From a virus, in the IMG/VR virus record IMGVR_UViG_3300047335_000108, positions 1 to 45,283 of that record: a stretch of DNA of 45,283 bases; one strand, written 5' to 3'. The notes below the pieces were generated by a model. The model had not been told where the DNA came from, searched no databases, and worked only from the letters and a program-made list of their open reading frames with translations. Below, one piece after another: positions 1 to 6,549 of this stretch (positions are counted from its first letter, which is position 1; every line of letters begins with the position of its first letter). The translations under genes were made by a program, and so were the position numbers.

Positions 1-127
1 CGGTGTCTCGTGACCCTCCCCACCGTGTGTCCACGAGCACGATTATGCGAAGTGCGGCGACGAGACGTATTGCGGGTGCACGCCACCCGGACAAGTCGAG
101 TCGTAGGAGATTCACGGTAATGCGCGC
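1..127. repeat. Terminal direct repeat, left copy (circular-contig overlap)
   Basis: Bases 1-127 are identical to 45157-45283. An exact 127-base end overlap is what a de Bruijn assembler with k=127 leaves on a circular contig, so this is most simply an assembly overlap on a 45,156-bp circle and not a biological terminal repeat. The segment holds the tail end of the gene that starts at 44903 (stop at 11-13), a Cys/His-rich in-frame stretch after that stop, and a Shine-Dalgarno-like AGGAG at 105-109. Confidence 0.9.
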
Positions 128-155
128 CTTTCGAGAGGGACGGGACGAACGATGA
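120..155 (+). CDS. Possible 11-residue leader peptide coupled to the next gene
   Basis: ATG at 120-122 opens an 11-codon frame (MRAFREGRDER) whose TGA overlaps the ATG of the following gene as ATGA. An AGGAG at 105-109 lies about ten bases upstream. The arrangement would couple translation of the next gene to this short peptide, as most genes in this genome are coupled to each other. It may only be a way for ribosomes to reach the start at 152. Nothing else supports it. Confidence 0.25.
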   Translation: MRAFREGRDER

Positions 156-373
156 GTAGACCTGGCGAAGAAGACTACGACCGCGCCCACCGACGGCGTG
201 AAGACGAGGCAGTGCGTACCAAAGCGATAGCGGATGTCGCTGAGTGGATTACGTCGTCGATGGCGTCTGGGATGTTCGGCTCTGACACCCACGGGTTGCG
301 ATGTAGGCTAGCGGAGGTGATTTGGTCACGAGAGTGGGAAACCGCCCTCAAGGAACAGACGCTACGGCCTTGA
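152..373 (+). CDS. Hypothetical protein, 73 aa
   Basis: A small charged protein with no family I recognise. The N-terminal 25 residues are rich in Arg, Asp and Glu. The rest reads as a helical segment (AIADVAEWITSSM, then RCRLAEVIWSREWETAL). It lies at the end of the rightward early operon, downstream of the recombination genes across the circular junction, and before the terminator at 683-721. The start is the ATG overlapping the stop of an 11-codon leader frame. No membrane segment or catalytic motif is visible. Confidence 0.55.
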   Translation: MSRPGEEDYDRAHRRREDEAVRTKAIADVAEWITSSMASGMFGSDTHGLRCRLAEVIWSREWETALKEQTLRP

Positions 374-406
374 GTCGTGCGCGCGATGCGAGAGGATTAA
401 CAGGCG

Positions 407-610
407 ATGTGTCGAATACCGGACAGAGATGAGCGTATCCCCTTCTGCGTCGCCTGTATGGGCCAAGGGTGGCGGGACGGCGTCGAGCCTCCGATGACGG
501 ACCACCCGTTGCACGCTCACGGGGAGTGCAAGTGCTTCGGGGAGATGAGCCCGGAGTGTCCGTTCTGCAAACACATCTGCCCCGTCTGTCTTGGTGACGG
601 CGGTGCGTGA
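407..610 (+). CDS. Small Cys-rich zinc-binding protein, 67 aa
   Basis: This 67-residue protein carries CVACMGQGW near residues 14-22 and CPFCKHICPVCLGDGG near the C-terminus. These are CxxCxGxG-type knuckles like those of the DnaJ central zinc domain, so it probably binds one or two zinc ions. It is the last gene of the rightward early operon, with the terminator about 75 bases downstream. GAGAGGA precedes the ATG at a suitable distance. Two similar mini-proteins are encoded on the other arm at 35386-35595 and 35885-36118. Its role is unknown; binding nucleic acid or a host protein is only a guess. Confidence 0.7.
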   Translation: MCRIPDRDERIPFCVACMGQGWRDGVEPPMTDHPLHAHGECKCFGEMSPECPFCKHICPVCLGDGGA

Positions 611-682
611 ACTGCGCGCGAAGCCTCGCCACCCTCCCACATAGGAGTCTCCCCGAGTCGAGCGATTCCGTCGCGGGGGTCA

Positions 683-721
683 CGGCGTCCCCGGGTGGTC
701 CGGGGCGCCGGTTTTTATTTT
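683..721 (+). terminator. Rho-independent terminator ending the rightward early operon
   Basis: CGGCG-T-CCCCGG, loop GTGGT, then CCGGGG-CGCCG gives an 11-bp GC stem with one bulged T, followed by GTTTTTATTTTC. This is a textbook intrinsic terminator for + strand transcripts. It closes the operon that starts at the promoter near 40479 and runs through the circular junction. Confidence 0.9.
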
Positions 722-732
722 CACTTTCCTCT

Positions 733-783
733 TGCATTATGGCTCGACACGAGCCATATTCATCTTGTCAGCACGGAGCTGAC
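733..783 (+). promoter_or_regulatory. Candidate promoter/operator and leader hairpins upstream of the 798 cluster
   Basis: TATGGCTCG-ACA-CGAGCCATA at 738-758 is a perfect 9-bp inverted repeat with a 3-base centre. It lies between TTGCAT (733-738, -35-like) and CATATT (755-760, -10-like), the same palindrome-in-spacer layout as the immunity promoters but with a different sequence. A second inverted repeat, GTCAGC-ACGGA-GCTGAC (767-783), sits just before the Shine-Dalgarno GGGAGGA. With the terminator directly upstream, this implies an independently controlled transcript. The promoter hexamers are weak matches. Confidence 0.5.
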
Positions 784-797
784 GGGAGGATGCGGAG

Positions 798-1094
798 ATG
801 ATGATGACGTACGCAGTGCAGGACGGGATCGTGACGGAGCTGGACCTCGGAATGCCGGGTACGTACTCGGCGCAGTGGAGCGGCTACGGGACTGACTGGG
901 TGGTCGTCATGGCCGAGTCGAGCGACGCTGCCAAGATCGCGTCGCTGGAATACGACGCCGGCCGACGGCTGACCACGGACGAGCTCATCGCACTTGACTC
1001 GATGCTCGACGTCCACGCGGGCCGCGGCATCGTGCAGGACAGCGCCGTGGCGCATGCGGAGCTCGATCGTATCGGCGTGGAGGTGACGTCGTGA
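798..1094 (+). CDS. Hypothetical protein, 98 aa
   Basis: A 98-residue acidic protein beginning with three consecutive ATG codons after GGGAGGATGCGGAG; I use the first. The N-terminal half (residues 1-45) has a strand-rich pattern with GMPGTYSAQWSGYGTDWVVV. The C-terminal half is helical (LTTDELIALDSMLDVHAG). I recognise no family. It is the first gene of a short four-gene cluster isolated between two terminators. Its stop overlaps the GTG of the next gene. Confidence 0.6.
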   Translation: MMMTYAVQDGIVTELDLGMPGTYSAQWSGYGTDWVVVMAESSDAAKIASLEYDAGRRLTTDELIALDSMLDVHAGRGIVQDSAVAHAELDRIGVEVTS

Positions 1095-1309
1095 GCCGTG
1101 GTCATCGTCACGCGGCCGAGTCCACTGGTGCGATCTACGGATATTCGGCGTCGATCCCGGGTGCGATCGAGGACCGTCGGGCTCACGGGGCCGTCACATA
1201 CACTGAGACATGTTCGTGTGGCGCAACACGTCGCGTCAATTCGAACGGTCGCCATAGAGAGGAAGGGCCGTGGTCGGCGCCGGAAGATGCGGCATTGGAG
1301 GCCGAGTGA
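1091..1309 (+). CDS. Hypothetical protein with CxCG motif, 72 aa
   Basis: It starts at a GTG that overlaps the previous stop (GTGA) and ends at a TGA overlapping the next GTG. The centre reads TETCSCGATRRVNSNGRHRE (residues 38-57), a short pattern that looks like a conserved cysteine turn followed by an Arg/Asn/Gly loop. This suggests a small structural or metal-binding unit. There is no signal peptide or membrane segment. Only the tight coupling and the codon pattern support it as a gene. Confidence 0.5.
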   Translation: MSRGHRHAAESTGAIYGYSASIPGAIEDRRAHGAVTYTETCSCGATRRVNSNGRHREEGPWSAPEDAALEAE

Positions 1310-1515
1310 CCCGACCCGGCAAACCGACGACGCTCACGGGCGCCTGGCTCGCGATGGCCGAGCGCGCGGGGGGCGTCGTCGCGCTGGCTCGCGAGCTCCA
1401 GATCGGCCGCGAGACGCTTCGAAGGTGGGCGGCGGGCGGCCAGGAGCCGGGCGGTCCAGCAAGGGCGCTCATCGCTACGTGGTGCCGGCGGCGGGGGCTC
1501 GCAACGCCCTGGTAG
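1306..1515 (+). CDS. Small helix-turn-helix DNA-binding protein, 69 aa
   Basis: The GTG at 1306 overlaps the previous stop; an in-frame ATG at 1270 is less likely because it would overlap the upstream gene by 40 bases. Residues 11-50 hold a Cro/HTH-type helix-turn-helix: AWLAMAERAGGVVALARELQ, then IGRETLRRWAAGGQEPG, followed by a helix RALIATWCRRRGL. It could regulate its own cluster through the palindrome at 738-758. That pairing is an inference from position only. Confidence 0.6.
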   Translation: MTRPGKPTTLTGAWLAMAERAGGVVALARELQIGRETLRRWAAGGQEPGGPARALIATWCRRRGLATPW

Positions 1516-1618
1516 GCGCAAGAATCCTTGCAGGTCAACCGTGACCCGGTGGGCGGAGGGGCGAGGGAAGTGGGGCCAGGGGCTCGCGGGGACATCCGAG
1601 AGGTGGGAGGGTAGGGGG

Positions 1619-1849
1619 ATGGGGAAATGGGTCGGGATTGCGCTGCTACTCGCGGGGTGCGGACGAGGCGAGACAGCGGCACCGCCGTGCGTCCAGGCGT
1701 GCGAAGTTCGAGTGCGCACGGAGGACTGGATCCACGAGCACTACGCGGTCGAGATGGCCTGCTGCGAGGCGCCCCAGTTCGACGCGGCCTCGTACACCCT
1801 GCTCGAGCTCCAGGGCTACTGTTTCGCGCCCGTCGACGGCGGCTGCTGA
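1619..1849 (+). CDS. Small Cys-rich lipoprotein, 76 aa
   Basis: A typical lipoprotein signal: MGKW, a hydrophobic run VGIALL, then lipobox LLAGC with the lipidated Cys near residue 15. The mature part has seven or more further cysteines (PPCVQACEV, ACCEAPQ, GYCFAPVDGGC), suggesting a disulfide-linked periplasmic domain. I prefer the ATG at 1619 (after GGGAGGGTAGGGG) over the in-frame ATG at 1541 because the signal peptide then begins correctly. It lies just beyond the lysis genes on the opposite strand, so an outer-membrane spanin is possible. A moron-type lipoprotein involved in superinfection exclusion is equally possible. Confidence 0.65.
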   Translation: MGKWVGIALLLAGCGRGETAAPPCVQACEVRVRTEDWIHEHYAVEMACCEAPQFDAASYTLLELQGYCFAPVDGGC

Positions 1850-1852
1850 CCG

Positions 1853-1886
1853 AAAAAAGGCCCGACCGCCTTTCGACGATCGGGCC
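1853..1886 (-). terminator. Rho-independent terminator ending the leftward late operon
   Basis: On the minus strand GGCCCGA (1886-1880), a loop, TCGGGCC (1865-1859) and TTTTTT (1858-1853) form a 7-bp GC hairpin with a U-tract. It lies 45 bases past the lysozyme stop. Six A bases on the + strand side also end the convergent cluster, but the U-tract serves the late leftward transcript. Confidence 0.85.
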
Positions 1887-1930
1887 CAGGGGGGATGAGG
1901 AGATCAGGCTACGCCACGGCGACGAGTCGG

Positions 1931-2464
1931 TCAAACGGCGATTTGCGCGCAGCTCGCGAGCAGATCGCGACGGGCGGCGTTACGGAGAAGTGACCCGCCC
2001 TTTTCGATGGAGGTCGCGCTCTCGGCGGCGGCAGTCGTCCAGTCGCCTGCGAGGATCGCGGAGCGCATGTGCGGCCATCCCGTGAGGTCCGGGCCATCCT
2101 GCCATGCGAGATCAATGAGTGCGATTTGCGCCTCGGCTCGATAGGTGTCCCACGCGGGAAGTTGCGCGCGCAGAGCAGCTTCGTCGCTCGCGATCTTCTG
2201 CTCGAACAGGTGCTTGAGCAACGTCGGATCGGCGCGCCACGAGCATGCAATCGCGTACTGCGCGAGCGACATGTCCGGGCGCATCGGAATGATGAGCTCC
2301 CATGCATCGACGGCACCGGGCCCGAAACGCGCCGCGTCCTGTTTCGTGAACGCGTCGAGTCCGACGCCGATCGAGCATCCCTCCCGGTCTCGGTACCAGT
2401 AGTTCGGGTTCCCCTCCCATCGGAGGAGAGCCGCCTCGCATCGCGCTTGGACCTCGGGGGTCAT
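1931..2464 (-). CDS. Endolysin, GH24 T4-type lysozyme, 177 aa
   Basis: The enzyme is a glycoside hydrolase of the T4/lambdoid R lysozyme type that cleaves peptidoglycan for lysis. The N-terminus shows the family signature with E17 in LLRWEG, D26 in YWYRDREG and then SIGVG. E17-x8-D26 matches the spacing of the catalytic Glu and Asp, and Ser31 stands where Thr is usual, one residue closer than in T4 lysozyme. The length fits the family. There is no N-terminal signal or SAR segment, so it should need the holin for release. It is the last gene of the late operon, and its ATG overlaps the stop of the upstream lysis-region gene. Confidence 0.8.
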   Translation of the reverse strand: MTPEVQARCEAALLRWEGNPNYWYRDREGCSIGVGLDAFTKQDAARFGPGAVDAWELIIPMRPDMSLAQYAIACSWRADPTLLKHLFEQKIASDEAALRAQLPAWDTYRAEAQIALIDLAWQDGPDLTGWPHMRSAILAGDWTTAAAESATSIEKGGSLLRNAARRDLLASCAQIAV

Positions 2465-2850
2465 CGCGACGCCGTCGTGCCGGCATCACCGAGAGCTCGG
2501 CGCGCGAGCACCCGCGCCTTGGCGGTCGCGCGGTGTTTCGCCGCGAGAGCCACGGCCTGATCCTCCGTGATGGTCGCACCGCCGTCGGGGAGCCTGAAAC
2601 ATCCGTAGACCCCGCCCGCGAGCGCGATGTCGTTGACCGGGCTCGTGATGTTGGGGTCCGCCTCGAGAGCTTCGATCACGCACGTCGCATCCGCGGCGAC
2701 TTCGGGGGCGAGCGCGAGGACGTCGTTCTCGGCTGTCTTGACGTCGCCGCCGAGCGTTCCGCCGCATGCGGGCGTGCACATCGCGGCGACGAGACCGCCG
2801 AGGATGAGCGCCGCAATCGCGCCCCCGATCGCAACCGTCGGGGCCTTCAC
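2461..2850 (-). CDS. Membrane-anchored or lipoprotein lysis-region protein, 129 aa
   Basis: The GTG start at 2850 overlaps the upstream stop (GTGAAGTGA). Residues 1-30 are a signal or anchor: MKAP, a hydrophobic stretch TVAIGGAIAALILGGLVAAM, then CTPACGG. The rest is a soluble helical domain with further cysteines (DATCVIEAL, VYGCFRLPDGG). Lying between holin and endolysin genes, it is a candidate spanin or lysis accessory. No recognisable Rz/Rz1 pair or proline-rich segment is present, so the role is open. Confidence 0.6.
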   Translation of the reverse strand: MKAPTVAIGGAIAALILGGLVAAMCTPACGGTLGGDVKTAENDVLALAPEVAADATCVIEALEADPNITSPVNDIALAGGVYGCFRLPDGGATITEDQAVALAAKHRATAKARVLARRALGDAGTTASR

Positions 2851-3029
2851 TTCACACCCCCGGCCGCCGCGACGACTTGCCCGGCATCCTGGTCCACGAC
2901 CGCCGCGAACTTCGCGAGTCGCGACGCCGGCCAGATGCGCTCGACGGCCTGGCAAATGCGGTGGACGGTCGGATACGCCGCGACTCCCGCGGCGAGAATG
3001 TCGGCGATGGTTTCGGTGTTGATGTTCAT
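2847..3029 (-). CDS. Hypothetical lysis-region protein, 60 aa
   Basis: A 60-residue protein starting MNINTETIADILAAGVAAYP, with ATG at 3029 overlapping the holin-like gene stop and its own stop overlapping the next start. It is moderately hydrophobic but has no clear transmembrane span. The tight coupling on both sides argues that it is translated. The function is not recognisable. Confidence 0.6.
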   Translation of the reverse strand: MNINTETIADILAAGVAAYPTVHRICQAVERIWPASRLAKFAAVVDQDAGQVVAAAGGVK

Positions 3030-3262
3030 GATTGAGAGTTCCTTTTCCTTTTTCTAAATTCACGCCATTCGGCACGAACAAGAGCGAGCGCCCATTGGAC
3101 TGCCCCTATTGCAAGCGCCGTCGTGACCCCCGAGAGCGCCTGCTTGAGGAGTGGGCCCATCGTGTGGAGTGCCTCCACCCAGCCGATTCCCACCGAAGTC
3201 ACGAGCGCATCGATCCATTTGGGGTGATGCTGGATCGACATGGCGTTGTGCTCCTCGCTCAC
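3026..3262 (-). CDS. Putative holin, 78 aa
   Basis: A small protein with one strong membrane segment around residues 41-61 (ALSGVTTALAIGAVQWALAL), a weaker hydrophobic helix around residues 20-35, and a highly basic tail REFRKRKRNS. Size, topology and position two genes before the lysozyme fit a phage holin that makes inner-membrane holes at the end of infection. I see no family-specific motif, so a general membrane protein is the alternative. Confidence 0.6.
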   Translation of the reverse strand: MSEEHNAMSIQHHPKWIDALVTSVGIGWVEALHTMGPLLKQALSGVTTALAIGAVQWALALVRAEWREFRKRKRNSQS

Positions 3263-3264
3263 GG

Positions 3265-3663
3265 TTACGCCTCCGGAGGCGGAGCAGGAATCGTGTCCAG
3301 CCTGGTATGCTCAAGCGCTTTCGGTTCGTCCGTGGTCGCGCCTTCGATGACGAGGGCAAACCGCGTGGCTCCATCGACGAAAGGAGGAGCAAAAATGTCA
3401 GCAAGTGCCTTGGTTTCTTGGAGAGCGATGCGCACACTTTCCCAAAGTGCGTCCTCGATGGCCGCTACTTGGCCGGGGGACTTCGAAAGCTCGTCGGTCA
3501 ACTTGATGAGCTGGTAGAGCCGGATCCCTGCTGTCTTTGCGACGATCATCGATAGCGCATGATCGGCGAAGTTTGAGAACTCGAACGATGCGACGGGCGG
3601 CGGATTCGCCACACCCGGGAATTTGGTGACGGCGATGGGAGGCGGGATTCGGAAATAACGCAT
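3265..3663 (-). CDS. Hypothetical protein between tail fibres and lysis genes, 132 aa
   Basis: A 132-residue protein with a proline-rich start (MRYFRIPPPIAVTKFPGVANPPP), a helical middle (residues 25-95) and a Pro-rich end. There is no signal or membrane segment. It stops two bases before the holin-like start. Position suggests a minor structural or lysis-timing protein, but no family is recognised. Confidence 0.55.
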   Translation of the reverse strand: MRYFRIPPPIAVTKFPGVANPPPVASFEFSNFADHALSMIVAKTAGIRLYQLIKLTDELSKSPGQVAAIEDALWESVRIALQETKALADIFAPPFVDGATRFALVIEGATTDEPKALEHTRLDTIPAPPPEA

Positions 3664-3670
3664 GGGGCTC

Positions 3671-4183
3671 CTATGCAGTGTTTACGACCGTGAAGGCCGC
3701 GGTTGTGATGCCGAGCGCGGATGCGACGCACTCAGCGAGCGCAGTGAGTAGCGTCGAGATGAGGCCGGAGATCGAGACGACCCACTCGTACGATTTGCCG
3801 CTCGTGCCCGCGTCGTCGATTCGGATCAGTGCTTGGCTCGCCGGCAGGTTGATCCCAGCCGCGACCCGGATCGCCGCGATCGTTTTTCCGTCGACAGAGA
3901 GGGGCGACTGAAGGGTGAGTAAGAACACCCCGTTCGCGGTGGATAATGTCGTGCTTCCCGCGGTCACCCCGAGCTTCGTCTCCACGGCCGATTTGAGCGC
4001 CGCCTGAATATTGGTGAGCACCGATCCGCCGATCGACTGCCCCGGAAATCCGGTTGGGTCTCCCGCGGGCGTGATGAGTGTAAGGTCCACTTCGCCCGTA
4101 GCCCAATTATGGGCGGTTAGGACGCGGTAGATCGCGTTCGTGCCACCGATAGATGAGATGGGAGCGTTGAGTGTAATTTGCAT
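3671..4183 (-). CDS. Hypothetical tail-associated protein, 170 aa
   Basis: I place the start at ATG 4183, two bases after the upstream stop; longer in-frame starts would run back into the fibre gene. The protein opens MQITLNAPISSIGGTNAIYR and has alternating strand-like segments. Residues near 50-80 read GQSIGGSVLTNIQAALKSAVE. It follows the fibre genes, so a fibre chaperone or accessory fibre component is plausible. No motif proves it. Confidence 0.55.
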   Translation of the reverse strand: MQITLNAPISSIGGTNAIYRVLTAHNWATGEVDLTLITPAGDPTGFPGQSIGGSVLTNIQAALKSAVETKLGVTAGSTTLSTANGVFLLTLQSPLSVDGKTIAAIRVAAGINLPASQALIRIDDAGTSGKSYEWVVSISGLISTLLTALAECVASALGITTAAFTVVNTA

Positions 4184-4185
4184 GA

Positions 4186-5232
4186 TTAGTAGAGTACACA
4201 TGAGTTGGCGGCGTTGCAGCACACGATCCACCCGAGCTTGACAGATGTAGCGGAGATCGTGGTGGCCGCGGTGCCCGTGCCGCATTTGATCGAGATCGTG
4301 AAGGCTCCGAACGTTACCGCGCTCAAATCAAGAAACCACGTCCCCGCTCCATTGCTCCCATTATTGCTAGGGAATGTAATTGTAACGTTTCCCGTGAGCG
4401 ATACCGCCGATACCGAAATAACGATATATTGATATGCGGTGCTGGCAAGTGTTGTATTCCCAGTGCTTGCGACCGATACGCTAGTCGCTTGACCAAGCTC
4501 GAGGCCTTCGCTCTCGAAAGCGATCATATGAAGACCTCCTTGCCGGAGGTATAGACTGGCTGCCGAATTGATAACAAGATTGTTGCCAGTGGGCGACTGA
4601 TACTGAGAGGAGACGATGGCCCCGCCTGTGCTCCATCCGAACGAACCAGATGTGAGCGTGAGCAGCGTCGATCCGGCGATCTGAAACGCCAGAGATCCCG
4701 ACGTGCTGTTGAGCGTGAGGTTTCCGGACGACGCCGTGATCGTAGTGGCGTTTACGAACGTGAGGGCGCTCGACGTGAGCGTCGCCCAGTTGGTCGACGC
4801 GCCGTTCGTGAACGCGAGCGTGTTCGCGCCACCGCTGGCGATACCGGCGGAAACCGCGTTCGAGCCGCCTTGGCCGACCGAGAGCCCGTTCGCCGTGAGC
4901 TGCGCGACGGGATTCGCCGCGGACGCAGCGGAATAAAGCGAGACCGCCGTCCCGACGATGAGGCTCGCGAGGCGCTTCGCCGTCGTGCCGATCGTCGTCG
5001 CAACATCCGTGCTCGGCGTGATGGTCGCGGCGGATAGGGCGGCGAGCTGGCTTTGCCCTGGCGCGCTTACCGAAAACGCGACGTCGCCCGACGCCGTGAC
5101 GGGGCCGTAGGTCCCCGCCGCGGTCCCGACGAAAAGCTGTCCCTCTGTGACGGCGCTCGCGCTTACCGCATTACCCTGAAGCTCGGTGGCGTTCGAGCCG
5201 CCGCCGCCTCCCTGGAATCCTACGATGAGCAT
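4186..5232 (-). CDS. Tail fibre/spike-like protein, 348 aa
   Basis: The protein starts with MLIVGFQGGGGGSNATELQGNAVSASAVTEGQ in effect: a Gly linker and a short motif (LQGNAVSASA) common at the start of fibre domains. It continues as Ser/Thr/Ala-rich repeats with periodic TLTSS/TITASSG segments typical of beta-prism or beta-helix fibres. The C-terminus is distinct and contains several cysteines (IVCCNAANSCVLY). It probably forms part of the receptor-binding fibre. There are no enzymatic motifs. Confidence 0.6.
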   Translation of the reverse strand: MLIVGFQGGGGGSNATELQGNAVSASAVTEGQLFVGTAAGTYGPVTASGDVAFSVSAPGQSQLAALSAATITPSTDVATTIGTTAKRLASLIVGTAVSLYSAASAANPVAQLTANGLSVGQGGSNAVSAGIASGGANTLAFTNGASTNWATLTSSALTFVNATTITASSGNLTLNSTSGSLAFQIAGSTLLTLTSGSFGWSTGGAIVSSQYQSPTGNNLVINSAASLYLRQGGLHMIAFESEGLELGQATSVSVASTGNTTLASTAYQYIVISVSAVSLTGNVTITFPSNNGSNGAGTWFLDLSAVTFGAFTISIKCGTGTAATTISATSVKLGWIVCCNAANSCVLY

Positions 5233-5233
5233 G

Positions 5234-5545
5234 TCAGTACCCCACGTCGACGTTGAGGGTCGCGCCGGTGGCGATCGTGAGGGTCGGCTGCGAAGAGCTC
5301 GCGACCCAATAGAACCCCTTTTGGATGGGCCTCTCCGGTTTTAGATCCCACGAGAAGGGTTCGCCTGCGGGCACCTCGATGATGGTGGCGATGTTCGGCG
5401 TCGCTCCGTTGACCGGAGTGGAGGCCGAGTCGAACATCATGACGTAAACGGTCGATGCGCCGTTGTTCGTTCCGGTGATCGAAACGACGTTGATCGGAGC
5501 CGCGATGCTGCCCGTGTAGCCGTTGGAGTTGAACGATTGCGACAT
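5234..5545 (-). CDS. Small virion structural protein, 103 aa
   Basis: A 103-residue, strand-rich protein (ASTVYVMMFDSAS, EVPAGEPFSWDL, GFYWVASSSQPTLTIA) of the kind found as single beta-sandwich decoration or fibre-tip proteins. It lies between two fibre genes and ends one base before the next start. No charged catalytic residues stand out. Structural identity is inferred from composition and position. Confidence 0.55.
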   Translation of the reverse strand: MSQSFNSNGYTGSIAAPINVVSITGTNNGASTVYVMMFDSASTPVNGATPNIATIIEVPAGEPFSWDLKPERPIQKGFYWVASSSQPTLTIATGATLNVDVGY

Positions 5546-5568
5546 GCGTCCTCTTCTTTTTTGCGCCG

Positions 5569-6549
5569 CTAACCGGCCTTGTATTCCACGAGCAAACGTT
5601 CAATCGTCCCGCTTGCCGCGCCGCCCACGTTCGGGTTGTACATCCCAAGGACGAGGTTCCATCCTGATGTTCCTCCTACCGCAGACCCGAGGTTGCCCTC
5701 TTGCGCCTGTCCCGTCGTATTTCCGAAGCAAGAGTACGAGCTCGCCGCGGGGAACCCGGAGGAATACGTCGAGCACATGAACGATGCGGCCCACGCCGCG
5801 AGCCCAGAAGGCGCGCAGATCTGGATGATGTCCGGCCCCGTCGAACTGGGCCATGTGGTCTGCGATGGCTGACCAGATCCATCGAGCACCGACGAAAACG
5901 AAACCTCCATCGCTCCGCCCGACGTGCTCTCGCGGTTGGCCAGCATGTAGGAGTACTGCGACGCCTTCGCGACTGCGATGAAGACGCACGATGCGTTTTG
6001 CGGGGTCCCCTGGAGCACCTGGGCCGAAATCCGGAACGGCATATTGAGGTGCCATCCGGGAATGATCGAGGTCATCGCAAAATTGACGCCCGGCGCATTG
6101 TACGCGACGGATCCCGCGGAGCCCGACGCGAACACGACGCTCTGCACGGGCTGAATGACCAGTCCGGCGCCGTTCGAGATCGCGAGTGTCGTGGCATCGT
6201 TCGCCGAGTTGACGCGAGTGCCTGAAAGGGTCCCGATGGTGACGGCGCCGTTCGTGCCGAGCGTTTGATTCGGAAGCAGCGTGAAGTCGGTGAGACTGGC
6301 GGTCTGCCACCCATAGTTCGGTGGCGATGCCGGCGTAGCCCATGCCGCGACTCCGCCAACGGTAGTCATGACGTCGCCATTATTTGCGCTTGGCGCAACG
6401 GTAACGTCGGTACTCCCGTTTGTCGGATTGTCGGTCGCGACGAGCGGCGGAATGACGTTGAGGATCGTCTCCGATGGAAGCTGAACGCCGTTATTGGCAA
6501 CGAGATTCAGTATCCAATCGATCCAGCCGGGGTTTTTCGGGAATGCCAT
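5569..6549 (-). CDS. Tail fibre/receptor-binding protein, 326 aa
   Basis: The N-terminus (MAFPKNPGWIDWILNLVANN) looks like a short virion-attachment helix. Then comes a Thr/Asn/Gly-rich region with NGDVMTTVGGVAAWATP (about residues 57-73), a pattern frequent in fibre proteins. The C-terminal 200 residues are a strand-rich domain with Trp and Cys but no recognisable enzyme signature. It follows the polyglycine fibre gene and belongs to the fibre cluster at the end of the structural operon. Confidence 0.6.
   Translation of the reverse strand: MAFPKNPGWIDWILNLVANNGVQLPSETILNVIPPLVATDNPTNGSTDVTVAPSANNGDVMTTVGGVAAWATPASPPNYGWQTASLTDFTLLPNQTLGTNGAVTIGTLSGTRVNSANDATTLAISNGAGLVIQPVQSVVFASGSAGSVAYNAPGVNFAMTSIIPGWHLNMPFRISAQVLQGTPQNASCVFIAVAKASQYSYMLANRESTSGGAMEVSFSSVLDGSGQPSQTTWPSSTGPDIIQICAPSGLAAWAASFMCSTYSSGFPAASSYSCFGNTTGQAQEGNLGSAVGGTSGWNLVLGMYNPNVGGAASGTIERLLVEYKAG

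Noticed and set aside
10-120. GTG-started 36-codon frame coupled to the 44903 gene stop
   Set aside because: The GTGA and TAATG overlaps are attractive, but the product is Arg/Val-rich and its third-position GC is lower than the competing Cys/His-rich frame; left as an alternative only.
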